A DNA stretch of 64,000 nt from Sulfurimonas sediminis (lineage in GTDB: Bacteria > Campylobacterota > Campylobacteria > Campylobacterales > Sulfurimonadaceae), in the NCBI RefSeq assembly GCF_014905115.1, contig NZ_CP041235.1, positions 930,001-994,000 on the forward strand. Direction: 5' to 3'. Positions 51,496 through 61,865 of the stretch are shown here, piece by piece. The notes beneath the pieces are model-generated. The model saw nothing but the letters and a program-made list of their open reading frames with translations, had not been told where the DNA came from and did no database searches. Position numbers and translations under genes: made by a program. Every line of letters starts with the position of its first letter. Within the stretch, counting starts at the first letter, position 1.

Positions 51496-52170
51496 TTACT
51501 TGTTAAACATAATGGAGCCAAGACGAACCATATTGGAACCACACTCAATTGCGAGTTCAAAATCTCCGCTCATCCCCATAGAACAGATGCTGGTATTTGG
51601 AAGTTGTGTGAATATTTCATGGGTTGTTTCAAAACTTTTTCTCACTACTGCTTTATCTTCACTGTGTGCGCCTATGCTCATAACACCTTTAAGGTTAATA
51701 TTTGGACATTCATTGATGATTTGTGTATATATCGTCACTGCATCTTCGGGCATCACACCGTGTTTGCTCGTTTCTTTTGCCGAATTTATCTGCAGTAGAC
51801 AATCGAGTGTCATCTCTTTTGCAAGCAGTCTTTTTTGCAGTTCATGGGCAAGTTCTAATGAATCCAGGGCTTGAAAAAGACTTGGATTAATGTCTAAAAG
51901 ATTGTTGATTTTATTTTTTTGCAGATTGCCTATAAAATGCCACTCAATCGGTAAATCTTCAAGCTCTTTGGCTTTGGCTTTTAGGTCCTGCACCTTGTTC
52001 TCACCAAAAGCACGCTGACCGATGCGGTAAAGTCTTTGTATCTCATCAGCTGTTGAGTATTTACTCACAGCGACAATTTTAACAATATGGTGCTCACTTA
52101 CTTTTAAGCGCGCCGTCTCAACCCGTCTGATAACATCATCTATATATAATTTGTACTCAATTTCGTTCAT
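51496..52170 (-). CDS. YggS-family PLP-binding protein
   Basis: A 224-aa pyridoxal-phosphate homeostasis protein with the PLP Lys in VAVSKYS, FGENKVQDLKAKA, WHFIGNLQKNK and a final CSMGMSGDFELAIECGSNMVRLGS. ATG 52170 (MNEIEYKL) has AGGATT upstream and is preferred to a frame extending to 52278 into the promoter. Confidence 0.92.
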   Translation of the reverse strand: MNEIEYKLYIDDVIRRVETARLKVSEHHIVKIVAVSKYSTADEIQRLYRIGQRAFGENKVQDLKAKAKELEDLPIEWHFIGNLQKNKINNLLDINPSLFQALDSLELAHELQKRLLAKEMTLDCLLQINSAKETSKHGVMPEDAVTIYTQIINECPNINLKGVMSIGAHSEDKAVVRKSFETTHEIFTQLPNTSICSMGMSGDFELAIECGSNMVRLGSIMFNK

Positions 52171-52324
52171 TTTAATCCTAGTTGCCTGTTTCTTTGTTAA
52201 TATTATACTGTTTAGTAGTTTTAATGGTAATAAAAGATTAACAGATATTTTAAGAAATAATGAAAATTTCATAATCATATGCTAAAGTAAGAAATGTGAT
52301 TATTTTCTTTGGAGATGTGAAACA

Positions 52325-54394
52325 ATGTTTAGAAAAATGCAACTCAAAACCAGACTTTATATAACACTCGGCGGTTTAATAGTTCTGATATTTATCACTG
52401 GAGAATGGAGTTTATGGAAGTCTTCTCAAATTAATAAAAGAGTTGATAATATTTACACGCAAGAAGTTATTCCTTTGGAGAATATTTCTCATTTAAAAGG
52501 TGCTCTGTATAGAATAAGAGATAGAAGTTTAAGACTTATTGATACTAAAGATAAAAATATTATATCTAAGCATAAAAAAGTCATTCAAGAACAAGAAAAA
52601 AGAATTAAACAAGAACTTGAAATATATGATAATACAAGATTATCGAAAGAAGAAAAACTAGAACTGCAAAAATTCAAAACAAATTTTCAAAAGTATCTGA
52701 CAATTATAAAAAAGCAAATATATCCAAAACTTATGCAATCAAATGAAAAAACATTGGAAAACATTTTATATAAAAAAGCAATTCTTGAATTTAGAAAAGC
52801 AAGAGAGGCACTCAATCGTCTCTCAGAATATCAAATAAGACGAGCAAAACTCCGTCATCAACATTCGCAGGAAATATACTATAAACAGATGATTACTATT
52901 CAAATAATATTATTAATTATTATAAGCTTCAGTATATATTTTGCAAAATCACTGATGGGTTCTATAGTAGAGCCAATTCGTCAAATTAACGATGTGTTAG
53001 CAAAAATTACTCATGAAGATTTTTCAAAAAGAATTAATATTTCATCTCATGATGAGTTAGGTAAAATGTCTGGAATGTTAAATAATAGTATTGCAACATT
53101 ACAAAGAACTTTTCAAGAACTTTCTTTACTTGTAAATAATGATAGGATCACAAATTTACCAAATCGAAAAAGTTTTTATGAAGTAGTTGAAAAGTACTTA
53201 AGTTCAGAGAGAAACCATCATAGTCTATTTGCTGTAATGTTTATAGATGTAGACAATTTTAAAAATATTAATGATACCTATGGACATACAATAGGGGATA
53301 AACTTTTAGAAATTATTGCAAAGCGTATGAAATCCTGTATTAGAGAAAATGATATGCTAGCCCGTTTAGGAGGAGATGAATTTGCTATATTTTTACAAGA
53401 TATTAAAAATAACATTATTGCTGGTAATATAGCAAATAAAATCATAGATATAATTCAAAAACCGATTTACATTAACCGACATACTATTTTTACATCTGTT
53501 TCTATTGGTATCTATGTGTCTGGACAACAAAATCTTTCACAAGAAAAAATTCTTTCATATGCAGATATAGCAATGTATGCAGCAAAAAATTCAGGAAAAT
53601 CACAATATAGTTATTTTAATCAAGACATGTATAAGCAAGTTGAAAAAGAGGCATTGATTGAAATACAATTAAGAGATGCTATTAAAAACCAAGAGTTTTT
53701 GGTTTATTTTCAACCTATTGTTGAACCAAAAACAGAGGCTCTTTATGGTGTTGAATCTTTATTAAGATGGAAAAAAGAGGGTGAAATAATTTCTCCAATC
53801 TATTTTATAAAGCAACTCGAAAGTAACGGTATGATACTTGATATAACTTATATGCTGATAGAAAAAGTATTTGACATGATAGAACGTAACAAATTTTCTA
53901 GTATAGTCTCCATTAATCTTTCTATTTTACAGTTTTACGATGAAAATTTTATTCCTTTTCTTAAAAGACAATTAGAAAAATATAAAAATGTCAATCCTGA
54001 TAATATATATTTTGAGATTACAGAGAGTATTTTTGCACAAAATAATGATTTGATTCTTAGCACTATGGAACTTGTTAAAAAACTAGGATTTAAGTTTTCT
54101 CTAGATGATTTTGGAACTGGGTACTCTTCTTTATCTTATATTAAAGATTATCCAATCAATACTTTAAAAATAGATAAAAAGTTTGTAGATAATCTTTTAG
54201 AAGATATAAAAGCTCAAGAATTACTAGAAGGTATTGTTCACTTGGCAAAAACACTTCATTTGACAATTATTATAGAGGGTGTTGAAGATGTTGCCACTTT
54301 AAAAATTGTTACAAATCACAGCAATGTTAAAATTCAAGGGTATTATTACTATAAACCAATGCCTCAAGAAGAGTTTGAAAGACTTCTTAGTTGA
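52325..54394 (+). CDS. Membrane GGDEF-EAL c-di-GMP protein with 4-helix sensor
   Basis: A 689-aa protein: transmembrane helix at about 14-32, a periplasmic four-helix-bundle domain, a second helix near 190-208, HAMP, then GGDEF with intact RLGGDEFAIF and EAL with VESLLRW (Ser in place of Ala), DDFGTGYSS and FEITES. Both activities seem possible. It starts an AT-rich signalling block (52.3-60.2 kb). Confidence 0.92.
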   Translation: MFRKMQLKTRLYITLGGLIVLIFITGEWSLWKSSQINKRVDNIYTQEVIPLENISHLKGALYRIRDRSLRLIDTKDKNIISKHKKVIQEQEKRIKQELEIYDNTRLSKEEKLELQKFKTNFQKYLTIIKKQIYPKLMQSNEKTLENILYKKAILEFRKAREALNRLSEYQIRRAKLRHQHSQEIYYKQMITIQIILLIIISFSIYFAKSLMGSIVEPIRQINDVLAKITHEDFSKRINISSHDELGKMSGMLNNSIATLQRTFQELSLLVNNDRITNLPNRKSFYEVVEKYLSSERNHHSLFAVMFIDVDNFKNINDTYGHTIGDKLLEIIAKRMKSCIRENDMLARLGGDEFAIFLQDIKNNIIAGNIANKIIDIIQKPIYINRHTIFTSVSIGIYVSGQQNLSQEKILSYADIAMYAAKNSGKSQYSYFNQDMYKQVEKEALIEIQLRDAIKNQEFLVYFQPIVEPKTEALYGVESLLRWKKEGEIISPIYFIKQLESNGMILDITYMLIEKVFDMIERNKFSSIVSINLSILQFYDENFIPFLKRQLEKYKNVNPDNIYFEITESIFAQNNDLILSTMELVKKLGFKFSLDDFGTGYSSLSYIKDYPINTLKIDKKFVDNLLEDIKAQELLEGIVHLAKTLHLTIIIEGVEDVATLKIVTNHSNVKIQGYYYYKPMPQEEFERLLS

Positions 54395-54418
54395 AAATGA
54401 AATATAATTCATTTTCAA
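54391..54418. terminator. 11-bp hairpin at the end of the GGDEF-EAL gene
   Basis: TTGAAAATGAA (54391-54401) pairs with TTCATTTTCAA (54408-54418) around a 6-base loop. It covers the stop codon and is followed by T-rich DNA. It may be a weak intrinsic terminator or mRNA 3' protector. Confidence 0.4.
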
Positions 54419-54473
54419 TTCATTTTAATTTCATGATATGAAGTTATAATACTTATTAAAAAAAGGTTTCATC

Positions 54474-56423
54474 ATGTTAAAAAACATTACTATTAAACAG
54501 CAACTTCTCATTGTTCCAATTATTATATCTCTTGCTTTTATCTATCTGTATTATGCCATTGATTCTAATCTTGACAAACTAGAAGACAAGAGTCTGAAGG
54601 CTTCTGTTGCGAATAAGATTGTAAAAGAGATGTTAGAAGCCAGAATCAATGAAAAAAATTATATACGAAGACAAGATGCAAAGTATGCACAAGAGTTGAA
54701 AATGTTAGTACAGCAAAGTTTACAAAGAGCAAAAGAATTGAAAAATAGTTTTGAAGACCCTCAAAATAAAGAGCTTGTAAATAGTGTCATTGTAAATATT
54801 GAACAATACTTCAAGTTATTTGAAAAATTTCAACAGACAAGAGATGCTTTATTAAAAGAGCAGTCTGTTATGGTTAAAGAAGCACAAGATGTGGAAAATA
54901 TAGCTTATAAAGTACAAAAAATTCAAAAAAAACAGCTTGAACAGGTTATTCAAAAATCAAAAAATATTACAATTATTGCTGATGAGATAGAAGAAGCATC
55001 ACTTGCTGATAAGATAGTCAAAGAACTTTTACTCATGCGAATCGCTGAAAAAAATTATCTCCGTCGTAAAGATATTATGTATCAAGACCAAGTAGAAGAG
55101 TACATTAAAAAAATTACAAAACTTGCTTTACATGTAAAGCAAGTTTTAGATAGTCCAAAAAACAAACAAATGCTTGAAAATATTTTGCAAGCTTTAAAAG
55201 AGTATAAACAAGCATTTTATACTTTTAGTGAATTACGAGAAAAATCATTTAAAATAAATACACAAATGAAAAAAGAAGCAAGAGAGGCTCAAGAAGCTTT
55301 AGTTTCACTAAGAGAAGATCAAAAGAAAGAGAAAGAACAACTTGCTAATAACTTGCAGATACAGTTAATAACTCTTTTTGTTGCAATAGGTTTAGGTGTT
55401 ATTATTTTTATGTTATTTATTTCAACAGTGATAAGTAAAAATCTTATGCAGATTGCAAACGCAGCGAAAAATCTTGCTTCAGGTGATGGAGACTTGACAA
55501 AACGCATACATATAGAAGGAAAAAATGAACTCTCCTTAGTTGCCAAATATATTAATGACTTTATTCAAAAAGTGCAAAATGCAATTAGTGAAGCAAAAAA
55601 TGTGAGTACAGAAGCATCATCTATATCAAATGAACTTTCAGCTACTTCATTAGAAATAGGAAGAAGAGTAGAAGATGAAGCAAGTTTAGTTAAATCTATC
55701 AATAGTGATACTGAGCAGACAACACAAGAGGCAAGCTTTGTGGATAATACTGTTACAAGTATGTATGATATTTCTCAGCAGTCATTTGATGCATTACGTC
55801 AAACAACGCAAAAAATCAATGAACTTATAGCAACTGTTAAAGATTCTAGTGTAAAAGAAGAAGAACTTTCATTAAAAATGCAAGAACTAAAAGAGAGTAC
55901 AAATGATGTAAAAAGCATACTTGAACTCATTGGAGATATTGCAGAACAGACAAATCTTCTCTCTTTAAATGCAGCGATAGAAGCAGCACGAGCAGGAGAC
56001 CATGGTCGTGGTTTTGCCGTTGTGGCTGATGAAGTACGAAAACTTGCAGAAAGAACACAAAAAAGTTTAACAGAGATTAACGCTACTATCAATGTGGTGA
56101 CACAAGCAGTTGATGAGGCCAGTGATGATATGCAAGAAAATGCCACAGAAATTGCAGAGGCTGCAAAACAGGCAAGTGATGTTGAAGAGAACATAGATAA
56201 TGTAATGGATAGCATAGAAAAATCTAAAACAATGGCACAAGAGAGTTCAGAAGCAGTAGACAAACTAAAAAACAGAGTTATAGATATTTCTGAGAAAATG
56301 ACAAAATTGAATGATGTTTCTATTACGAATGCAAGAAGTGTAGAAGAGATTGCAGCGGCTGCAGAACACCAAAATGATATCATAGAAAAACTCAATTCTC
56401 AGCTGAGTAGTTTTAAAAGTTAA
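54474..56423 (+). CDS. Methyl-accepting chemotaxis protein with duplicated helical sensor (HBM-like)
   Basis: A 649-aa receptor: transmembrane helices at about 10-27 and 290-320. The periplasmic part has two similar blocks, [13 protein letters not shown] and [13 protein letters not shown], indicating the helical bimodular (HBM) domain that in other MCPs binds organic acids. HAMP follows, then the signalling tip [30 protein letters not shown] at 54445-54450 is its promoter. The C-terminus has no CheR pentapeptide. Confidence 0.92.
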   Translation: MLKNITIKQQLLIVPIIISLAFIYLYYAIDSNLDKLEDKSLKASVANKIVKEMLEARINEKNYIRRQDAKYAQELKMLVQQSLQRAKELKNSFEDPQNKELVNSVIVNIEQYFKLFEKFQQTRDALLKEQSVMVKEAQDVENIAYKVQKIQKKQLEQVIQKSKNITIIADEIEEASLADKIVKELLLMRIAEKNYLRRKDIMYQDQVEEYIKKITKLALHVKQVLDSPKNKQMLENILQALKEYKQAFYTFSELREKSFKINTQMKKEAREAQEALVSLREDQKKEKEQLANNLQIQLITLFVAIGLGVIIFMLFISTVISKNLMQIANAAKNLASGDGDLTKRIHIEGKNELSLVAKYINDFIQKVQNAISEAKNVSTEASSISNELSATSLEIGRRVEDEASLVKSINSDTEQTTQEASFVDNTVTSMYDISQQSFDALRQTTQKINELIATVKDSSVKEEELSLKMQELKESTNDVKSILELIGDIAEQTNLLSLNAAIEAARAGDHGRGFAVVADEVRKLAERTQKSLTEINATINVVTQAVDEASDDMQENATEIAEAAKQASDVEENIDNVMDSIEKSKTMAQESSEAVDKLKNRVIDISEKMTKLNDVSITNARSVEEIAAAAEHQNDIIEKLNSQLSSFKS

Positions 56424-56426
56424 GAG

Positions 56427-56981
56427 ATGAGAAAACTAATACTTATAGGTGCATCAACCGGTGGTCCTGGGCATATTAAAAAAATTATTACTCAATTAAA
56501 TAATATAACAACGGAATCATCGTTTATTATTGCACAGCATATGAATAAAGATATTTTAAAAAGCTTTGTTGACCAGCTTTCTACCTGCACAAAACTCCCC
56601 GTTTACCTTGTTCAAGATAAAAAAGTAATCGAACCTGCTTCTATTTATGTCTGTAATGAAAGTTTAAGATTTTCATCAATTCATCCACTTATATTAGAAT
56701 CTATAGATGAAGAGACAATATACGTTCCTAGTATAGATACATTATTTCACTCAGCAACAAAATGCCTGCCTGATTATGGAATTATAGCCATAATATTAAC
56801 AGGTATAGGGGATGATGGAATGTTGGGAATAGATACTCTTTATAAAAAAGGAGCTCTGTGTATAGCCGAAAGTCAAAGTAGTGCCAAGGTGTATGGAATG
56901 CCAAAAGCAGCCTCTGAACATAATCCAAACATTGAAGTCATGGATATAGAGGATATTGTGAAGTTTTTACATAATGTTTAA
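56427..56981 (+). CDS. cheB: CheB-type methylesterase without receiver domain
   Basis: A 184-aa stand-alone CheB catalytic domain. Catalytic residues are visible: Ser in GASTGGPGHI, His in IAQHMNK, Asp in TGIGDDGMLG. It lacks the N-terminal receiver domain, so phosphorylation control is missing. It lies 3 bases after the MCP and overlaps cheR by eight bases. Confidence 0.9.
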   Translation: MRKLILIGASTGGPGHIKKIITQLNNITTESSFIIAQHMNKDILKSFVDQLSTCTKLPVYLVQDKKVIEPASIYVCNESLRFSSIHPLILESIDEETIYVPSIDTLFHSATKCLPDYGIIAIILTGIGDDGMLGIDTLYKKGALCIAESQSSAKVYGMPKAASEHNPNIEVMDIEDIVKFLHNV

Positions 56982-57783
56982 TATTTTTTCAAATAAAGCA
57001 ATACAAGATATAGAGCAATCTTCTGAGGTTTTTACTGTAGATACTCATGATTCAATGGAACTATATAGCTATATAGAAACAAAGTCTGGTATAGAGTTAG
57101 ATATAAATAAACCAATTATAAAACAAAAAATAATTGACTATTGTAAAAAACATAATATAAAATCATTTGCAACATTATTGAATAAAATAAAGATAGACGA
57201 GTTTTTTTTTAAAAGGTTTGTAACACTTATAACTATTAATGAGACCTATTTTTTTCGTGAAGCAGAACAGATTAAAAATGCTCTTTATGTATATAAGAAG
57301 CAAAACAGTTCATGTCTTGATATACTGTGTTTACCATCTTCAACTGGAGAAGAGGTTTATAGTACTATTATTATCGCTCTTGAGATGCATTTGAATAACT
57401 TTCGAGTTGTAGGTGTTGATATAGATCAAGTGGTTATACAAAAGGCGAGAGAGGGTATATATAATGAACGATCTGTTCATAGAATAGAGGAAGATATTTT
57501 AGAAAAATATTTTACAATAAAAAATAATAATTACAATATTAAAGAGTCTATAAAAAAATATGCTATTTTTACACAATGTAATCTTTTTGAGGAGAGTTTA
57601 TCAACTATAGGTAAGTTTGACATAATCTTTTCTAGAAATATGTTTATCTATTTTAATGATGCGAAAAAAATTTTAGCATATAAACAGTTAGAGAAACTAA
57701 AAAAGTATAATGATACAAAAATATATCTTGGACATGCAGATATTTCAAGCAGTTTAGATAATTACATACGGAGACAGAAATGA
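56974..57783 (+). CDS. cheR: CheR-type chemotaxis methyltransferase
   Basis: A 269-aa SAM-dependent methyltransferase that methylates MCPs. It has INETYFFREAEQI, CLPSSTGEEVYS (the SAM site, CxxSSGEE-like) and FDIIFSRNMFIYFN. The nearby MCP is the probable substrate. No cheA, cheW or cheY accompanies the block. Confidence 0.92.
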   Translation: MFNIFSNKAIQDIEQSSEVFTVDTHDSMELYSYIETKSGIELDINKPIIKQKIIDYCKKHNIKSFATLLNKIKIDEFFFKRFVTLITINETYFFREAEQIKNALYVYKKQNSSCLDILCLPSSTGEEVYSTIIIALEMHLNNFRVVGVDIDQVVIQKAREGIYNERSVHRIEEDILEKYFTIKNNNYNIKESIKKYAIFTQCNLFEESLSTIGKFDIIFSRNMFIYFNDAKKILAYKQLEKLKKYNDTKIYLGHADISSSLDNYIRRQK

Positions 57784-58520
57784 AAAAGCTTTCTTTAACA
57801 ATGCTATTTATAGGTGTAGTGAATATAAACTTATATGCAGAAACACTAATTGCTGACAGACCAGGATTTAGCACAGGGACATATACTGTTGCACCAGGTA
57901 TGTTTAATATTGAGATGGGGTATAATTATACTTTTGATACAGTTTCATCGAAAAATGACACACAAGATTTTCCTCTTTTTGAACTTCGTACCGGTATAAC
58001 TGAAAATTTAGAGTTTGATTTTTTGCTAGATGGATGGAGTACCACAAAAGATTTTACAGAGCGTATAAGTTCTGATATAACTATAGCTGGAAAATATAGT
58101 TTTTTAGAAAATGAGATATATAATATTTCATTTATGACCCTCATTACATTTCCAACAGGTACTGAAAATGATTTTAAACCAAAAAATATTTCACCACTTT
58201 TTGGATTGTTATGGGATTATACAGTAGATGCAAGTGTGTCGCTTTTCGGAACATTTCAGGCAAGTACCTATAGAGATGAAAAACGTATTTATGATTTTCA
58301 ACCGGCAGTTGGAGCAACATTTTCGCATACAGATAAATTTGCGAGCTATATTGAACTGTACTTTATAGTACCATCTTCCTCAAGTATCATTACAGAAGTA
58401 ATTGATGGAGGTTTTACATATCTGCTTCGAGACAATATACAACTTGACATAAATGGAGGATTAGGGCTCAATAATGAGTCTAAAGATTTTTTAGGATTTG
58501 GTATAGCAATCGGATTCTAA
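57780..58520 (+). CDS. Putative outer-membrane beta-barrel protein
   Basis: A 246-aa protein with a signal peptide (about 1-21, ...NLYAE), then ADRPGFSTGTYTVAPGMFNIEMGY and repeated alternating strands ending LGLNNESKDFLGFGIAIGF with a terminal Phe. It resembles the meta-pathway/phenol-degradation transporter family (PF13557-like). The substrate is unknown; it may import the ligand sensed by the MCP (speculative). It overlaps cheR by four bases. Confidence 0.7.
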   Translation: MKKLSLTMLFIGVVNINLYAETLIADRPGFSTGTYTVAPGMFNIEMGYNYTFDTVSSKNDTQDFPLFELRTGITENLEFDFLLDGWSTTKDFTERISSDITIAGKYSFLENEIYNISFMTLITFPTGTENDFKPKNISPLFGLLWDYTVDASVSLFGTFQASTYRDEKRIYDFQPAVGATFSHTDKFASYIELYFIVPSSSSIITEVIDGGFTYLLRDNIQLDINGGLGLNNESKDFLGFGIAIGF

Positions 58521-59527
58521 CTTGTATAAAATTTCACTGCTACAAAAGTACCTTTGCCTTTTTGACTTCGAATTTTTATGGAAGCGCTATGAAGTTCAAA
58601 AATCCAAGTTGCAAGGCTGAGCCCAAGACCATAGCCATCATTATTAGATAGAGTATTTTTACCTCTATAATATGGATGAAAAATTAATTTTAAATCTTTT
58701 TTGTCAATACCTATTCCATTATCTACAATTGTAAGGTTAATAAAGTTGTTTCTTTTTCTAAGAATAATTTTTATTTTTTGTTGCTCTAAAGAGTATTTAA
58801 TAGCATTGTCTATTATATTTCCTATTGCATGTTCTAATAATTCTAAATGACCATGTATAGAGATTGCTTGATTTATTTCTGTGTCTATGTTTAATTTTTT
58901 ATTTTTAATATTTTTTTCTTTTTCTTGAAGTATTTTATAAATAATATCATTGAGAAAAACTCTTTGCATGGAAGTATGCAGTTGTTTAATATTATTATTG
59001 GAAACATAAAGCATTTGAGAAATTATATTTTCAAGAGTATTAATTTTTTTTATAAAATTTTGTATTTCATAAGATATGTTTTTATCAAGAGACGTATAAT
59101 ATAAAAAATATTCTAAATTTGTTTTGAGTTGTGTCAAGGGGGTTTTTAGCTCGTGCGCTATGTTAGAATTAAAGGATTGTACTACTTTGTTTTTTTGTTT
59201 TAGATAAATGATAATTTTATTTATTTCTTGAATAAATTTTTGAATATCTTGTAAATTCTCAGGTTCTTTTAATGGATGTATATCATCTAACATAATATTG
59301 TTTTCAATCTCAATTATACTTATATTGATGTATTGCTTGAGATTCAAAAGTTTAAGCTTGATGAAAAGAAAATATACAACAGTAACAATATTAAAGATAA
59401 TGTAAAGTTTAAGATATGGTTTTAGAGAAGCAATGTTGATAAAATAAATAGTATGAATTAGAAGAATAGTAATTAAAAGAAAAATTTTTATATATTTGAA
59501 AGAATTATTCAACAATTTTATAACCAA
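58517..59527 (-). CDS. Sensor histidine kinase
   Basis: A 336-aa kinase with two N-terminal membrane helices and almost no periplasmic sensor loop. The H box is SNIAHELKTPLTQLK, N box NIIDNAIKYS, G1 DNGIGIDKKD and G2 GYGLGLSLA. It is coupled to the OmpR-like regulator upstream, forming a two-component system. Confidence 0.92.
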   Translation of the reverse strand: MVIKLLNNSFKYIKIFLLITILLIHTIYFINIASLKPYLKLYIIFNIVTVVYFLFIKLKLLNLKQYINISIIEIENNIMLDDIHPLKEPENLQDIQKFIQEINKIIIYLKQKNKVVQSFNSNIAHELKTPLTQLKTNLEYFLYYTSLDKNISYEIQNFIKKINTLENIISQMLYVSNNNIKQLHTSMQRVFLNDIIYKILQEKEKNIKNKKLNIDTEINQAISIHGHLELLEHAIGNIIDNAIKYSLEQQKIKIILRKRNNFINLTIVDNGIGIDKKDLKLIFHPYYRGKNTLSNNDGYGLGLSLATWIFELHSASIKIRSQKGKGTFVAVKFYTS

Positions 59528-60173
59528 TGCCTCTAATTGTTTGTATGACTTTTTTATCTTTTGGATTTTCTATTTTTTTTCTAAGATTATAGATTGTTAC
59601 ATTAAGTAGATTTGGGTCTATGAAATTTTCCATATTCCATATATAGTCAATAATTTCTGTTTTAGGGACAACATGGTTTTTTCTTTTCATAAGAAGTAAT
59701 AGAAGATTAAACTCATTGTTTCTGAGGTAAATTGTTTCTTCTCCTTTTTTAACTTCTCTAGACATTATGTTGAGTGTTATATCATATACTTTTAATATAT
59801 GGCTTTTTAGATTGTTTGAACGCTTTGAAAGAGCACGAATACGAGCAACAAGCTCAACAAAACGAAAAGGTTTTGTCAGATAATCATCAGCTCCTTTATT
59901 GAGACCATCGACTATATCATCAGATGTATTACAGGCACTAAGCATTAACAGAGGTGTATTGTTGTCATTTTCTCTCATTTTAAGACACAAAGAACTACCA
60001 TCACCGTCAGGCAAAATTTTGTCTAATATAATAACATCATACTTTTTTATCTGCAGGTATTCGTTTGCTAAATATATAGAATCAATTGAATCAAGAATAA
60101 AACCTTCTTCTTTTAAGCCTTTTTCTAATATTTGTACTAATTTTTTATCATCTTCAATCAGTAGAACATTCAT
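59505..60173 (-). CDS. OmpR-family response regulator
   Basis: A 222-aa regulator: receiver domain with phospho-acceptor Asp in IILDKILPDGDG and Lys in YLTKPFR; winged-helix domain with LRNNEFNLLLLLMKR and IQTIRGIGYKI. Targets are unknown; the neighbouring outer-membrane barrel and MCP are candidates. Confidence 0.94.
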   Translation of the reverse strand: MNVLLIEDDKKLVQILEKGLKEEGFILDSIDSIYLANEYLQIKKYDVIILDKILPDGDGSSLCLKMRENDNNTPLLMLSACNTSDDIVDGLNKGADDYLTKPFRFVELVARIRALSKRSNNLKSHILKVYDITLNIMSREVKKGEETIYLRNNEFNLLLLLMKRKNHVVPKTEIIDYIWNMENFIDPNLLNVTIYNLRKKIENPKDKKVIQTIRGIGYKIVE

Positions 60174-60185
60174 ATTGTACCTTTT

Positions 60186-61238
60186 TTATCCTACCAATCT
60201 ATTTATATCGTTAAAAATTCCAAGTCCCATAAGCCCAAACAATATCACCCATCCGGCTATTGTCAGGTTGATGACAACTTTTTCACTCGGTTCTCTCCTA
60301 AAAAGCATCTCATACAGGTTAAACATTATATGCCCGCCGTCAAGTGCCGGAATAGGGAGCAGATTTAACACACCGAGATTAACAGAGATGAGTCCTGCAA
60401 AAAACAAAACACTCATCCAGCCGACTGCCGTTGCATCGGATGTGAGTTTTACAATGGAAATCACGCCACCCATTTCAGAAGCCGGTACATCTCCCATGAT
60501 GAGTTTTTTCAATCCTGTAAAAATCAGAGTAGAAGCAAACAGAGTCTGGTCTGTGGCATATTTGAGTTTGTCTGTAAAGTCAAGTTTTTGCTCATGCATG
60601 ACACCGGCTGCAGAGATACCTATCATTTTTCGTTTGACATCCTCGCCGTACATATTTTTTGCATCTTGGAGTTTTGGTTCAAGCTTGATAAATTTGATGT
60701 AGCCGTTTCTGTCTACTTTTAAAGCAACAGTGCCTTTTGCCGCAGCTATCATCTCAGCCATCTCTTTCCATGTTGTTATTTTTTTGCCGTTGATGCTCAT
60801 AATGGTATCATTGGACTCGAGTCCGGCAACATATGCAGGAGAATCTTTGACAACCGTTCCCACAACAGGGGCTAAAACCTGAGGATTGCCAAGTGCTATA
60901 ATGAAATACAGCAAAAAAGCCAGAATAAAATTTGCCGCAGGACCTGCCAAAAGAATGAGAATCTTTTGTAAAGGTGTTTTGGAGTTATAACTGTCAGAAT
61001 CATAGCTTTTTTTGGTTGGGTCAGCATCATCCTGGCCTTTCATTTTGACATAGCCGCCAAGAGGAATGGCCGAAATGCTCCATTCGGTGTTAAAAGCCCG
61101 AAAGGTAAAAAGGCGTTTGCCAAAACCGATGCTGAAAACTTCTACATAGACACCCATAAGACGGGCAACCGTGAAGTGTCCAAGCTCGTGGAAAAATATA
61201 AGTCCGGAGAGGACTAAGAGTGAAACAATCCAACTCAT
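60186..61238 (-). CDS. rseP: Site-2 metalloprotease RseP
   Basis: A 350-aa intramembrane protease: zinc motif FFHELGHF in the first helix, PDZ domain (about 120-205, GTVVKDSPAYVAGLESND), and the third motif NLLPIPALDGGH. It cleaves membrane-bound regulatory or signal peptides. It overlaps pgsA by four bases, the standard order. Confidence 0.94.
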   Translation of the reverse strand: MSWIVSLLVLSGLIFFHELGHFTVARLMGVYVEVFSIGFGKRLFTFRAFNTEWSISAIPLGGYVKMKGQDDADPTKKSYDSDSYNSKTPLQKILILLAGPAANFILAFLLYFIIALGNPQVLAPVVGTVVKDSPAYVAGLESNDTIMSINGKKITTWKEMAEMIAAAKGTVALKVDRNGYIKFIKLEPKLQDAKNMYGEDVKRKMIGISAAGVMHEQKLDFTDKLKYATDQTLFASTLIFTGLKKLIMGDVPASEMGGVISIVKLTSDATAVGWMSVLFFAGLISVNLGVLNLLPIPALDGGHIMFNLYEMLFRREPSEKVVINLTIAGWVILFGLMGLGIFNDINRLVG

Positions 61239-61789
61239 GCGTTTTGCTCCTTTAAAATTGCTTGTTTAAATCCCCACAAATATTCAAGTCCTGAGTATAC
61301 CGTTAAAAATACGGCAAACCAGAGCAGGGCAGACCCAAATGGCCAGTGCATCAGTAAGAAGCCTATGGCTATCATTTGGGCGACTGTTTTTATTTTGCCC
61401 GACCAGGAAGCTTTGACGCTTATGTTTTCGCTCACCGCAACGGTACGCAGTCCTGTAATGAAAAGCTCTCGGACTATGATGATGTAAATTGCCCATGGAG
61501 AAGCATCGCCCATAACCATAAGTCCTAAAAATGCCGCAAGTGTGAGCATTTTGTCGGCAAGCGGGTCAAGGATGGCACCAAGCATAGTCATCTGGTTCCA
61601 TTGTCTGGCTATATAACCGTCAAAGAAGTCTGTCACAGAAGCCAAAACAAACAAAAGTGAGGCAAAATAGTAGTTCCAGGTTATATCAAACCCGTTGTCG
61701 GTAAAAATCTGGGGATTGAGTATAATCCAAAACATCACAGGCGCAATGAGAATACGCAAAGATGCCAGTAAATTTGGTAAATTGAGCAA
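61235..61789 (-). CDS. pgsA: CDP-diacylglycerol-glycerol-3-phosphate 3-phosphatidyltransferase
   Basis: A 184-aa CDP-alcohol phosphatidyltransferase with the signature DFFDGYIARQWNQMTMLGAILDPLADK spread over residues about 53-80 (DG..AR...G...D...D) and several membrane helices. It makes phosphatidylglycerol phosphate. The start is TTG with AAGGAA upstream. Confidence 0.92.
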   Translation of the reverse strand: MLNLPNLLASLRILIAPVMFWIILNPQIFTDNGFDITWNYYFASLLFVLASVTDFFDGYIARQWNQMTMLGAILDPLADKMLTLAAFLGLMVMGDASPWAIYIIIVRELFITGLRTVAVSENISVKASWSGKIKTVAQMIAIGFLLMHWPFGSALLWFAVFLTVYSGLEYLWGFKQAILKEQNA

Positions 61790-61843
61790 AAAATTCCTTT
61801 TTAAAAATAGTAATGAGATTTTATCTATTTATTACTTATTAAA

Positions 61844-61865
61844 GCCTAATAGACTAAGATTAGGC
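61844..61865 (+). promoter_or_regulatory. Hairpin directly before the methyltransferase start
   Basis: GCCTAAT (61844-61850) pairs with ATTAGGC (61859-61865) with an 8-base loop and ends one base before the ATG. The only SD-like bases (AGG) are in the right arm, so folding should hide the ribosome site. It could regulate translation. Confidence 0.45.
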
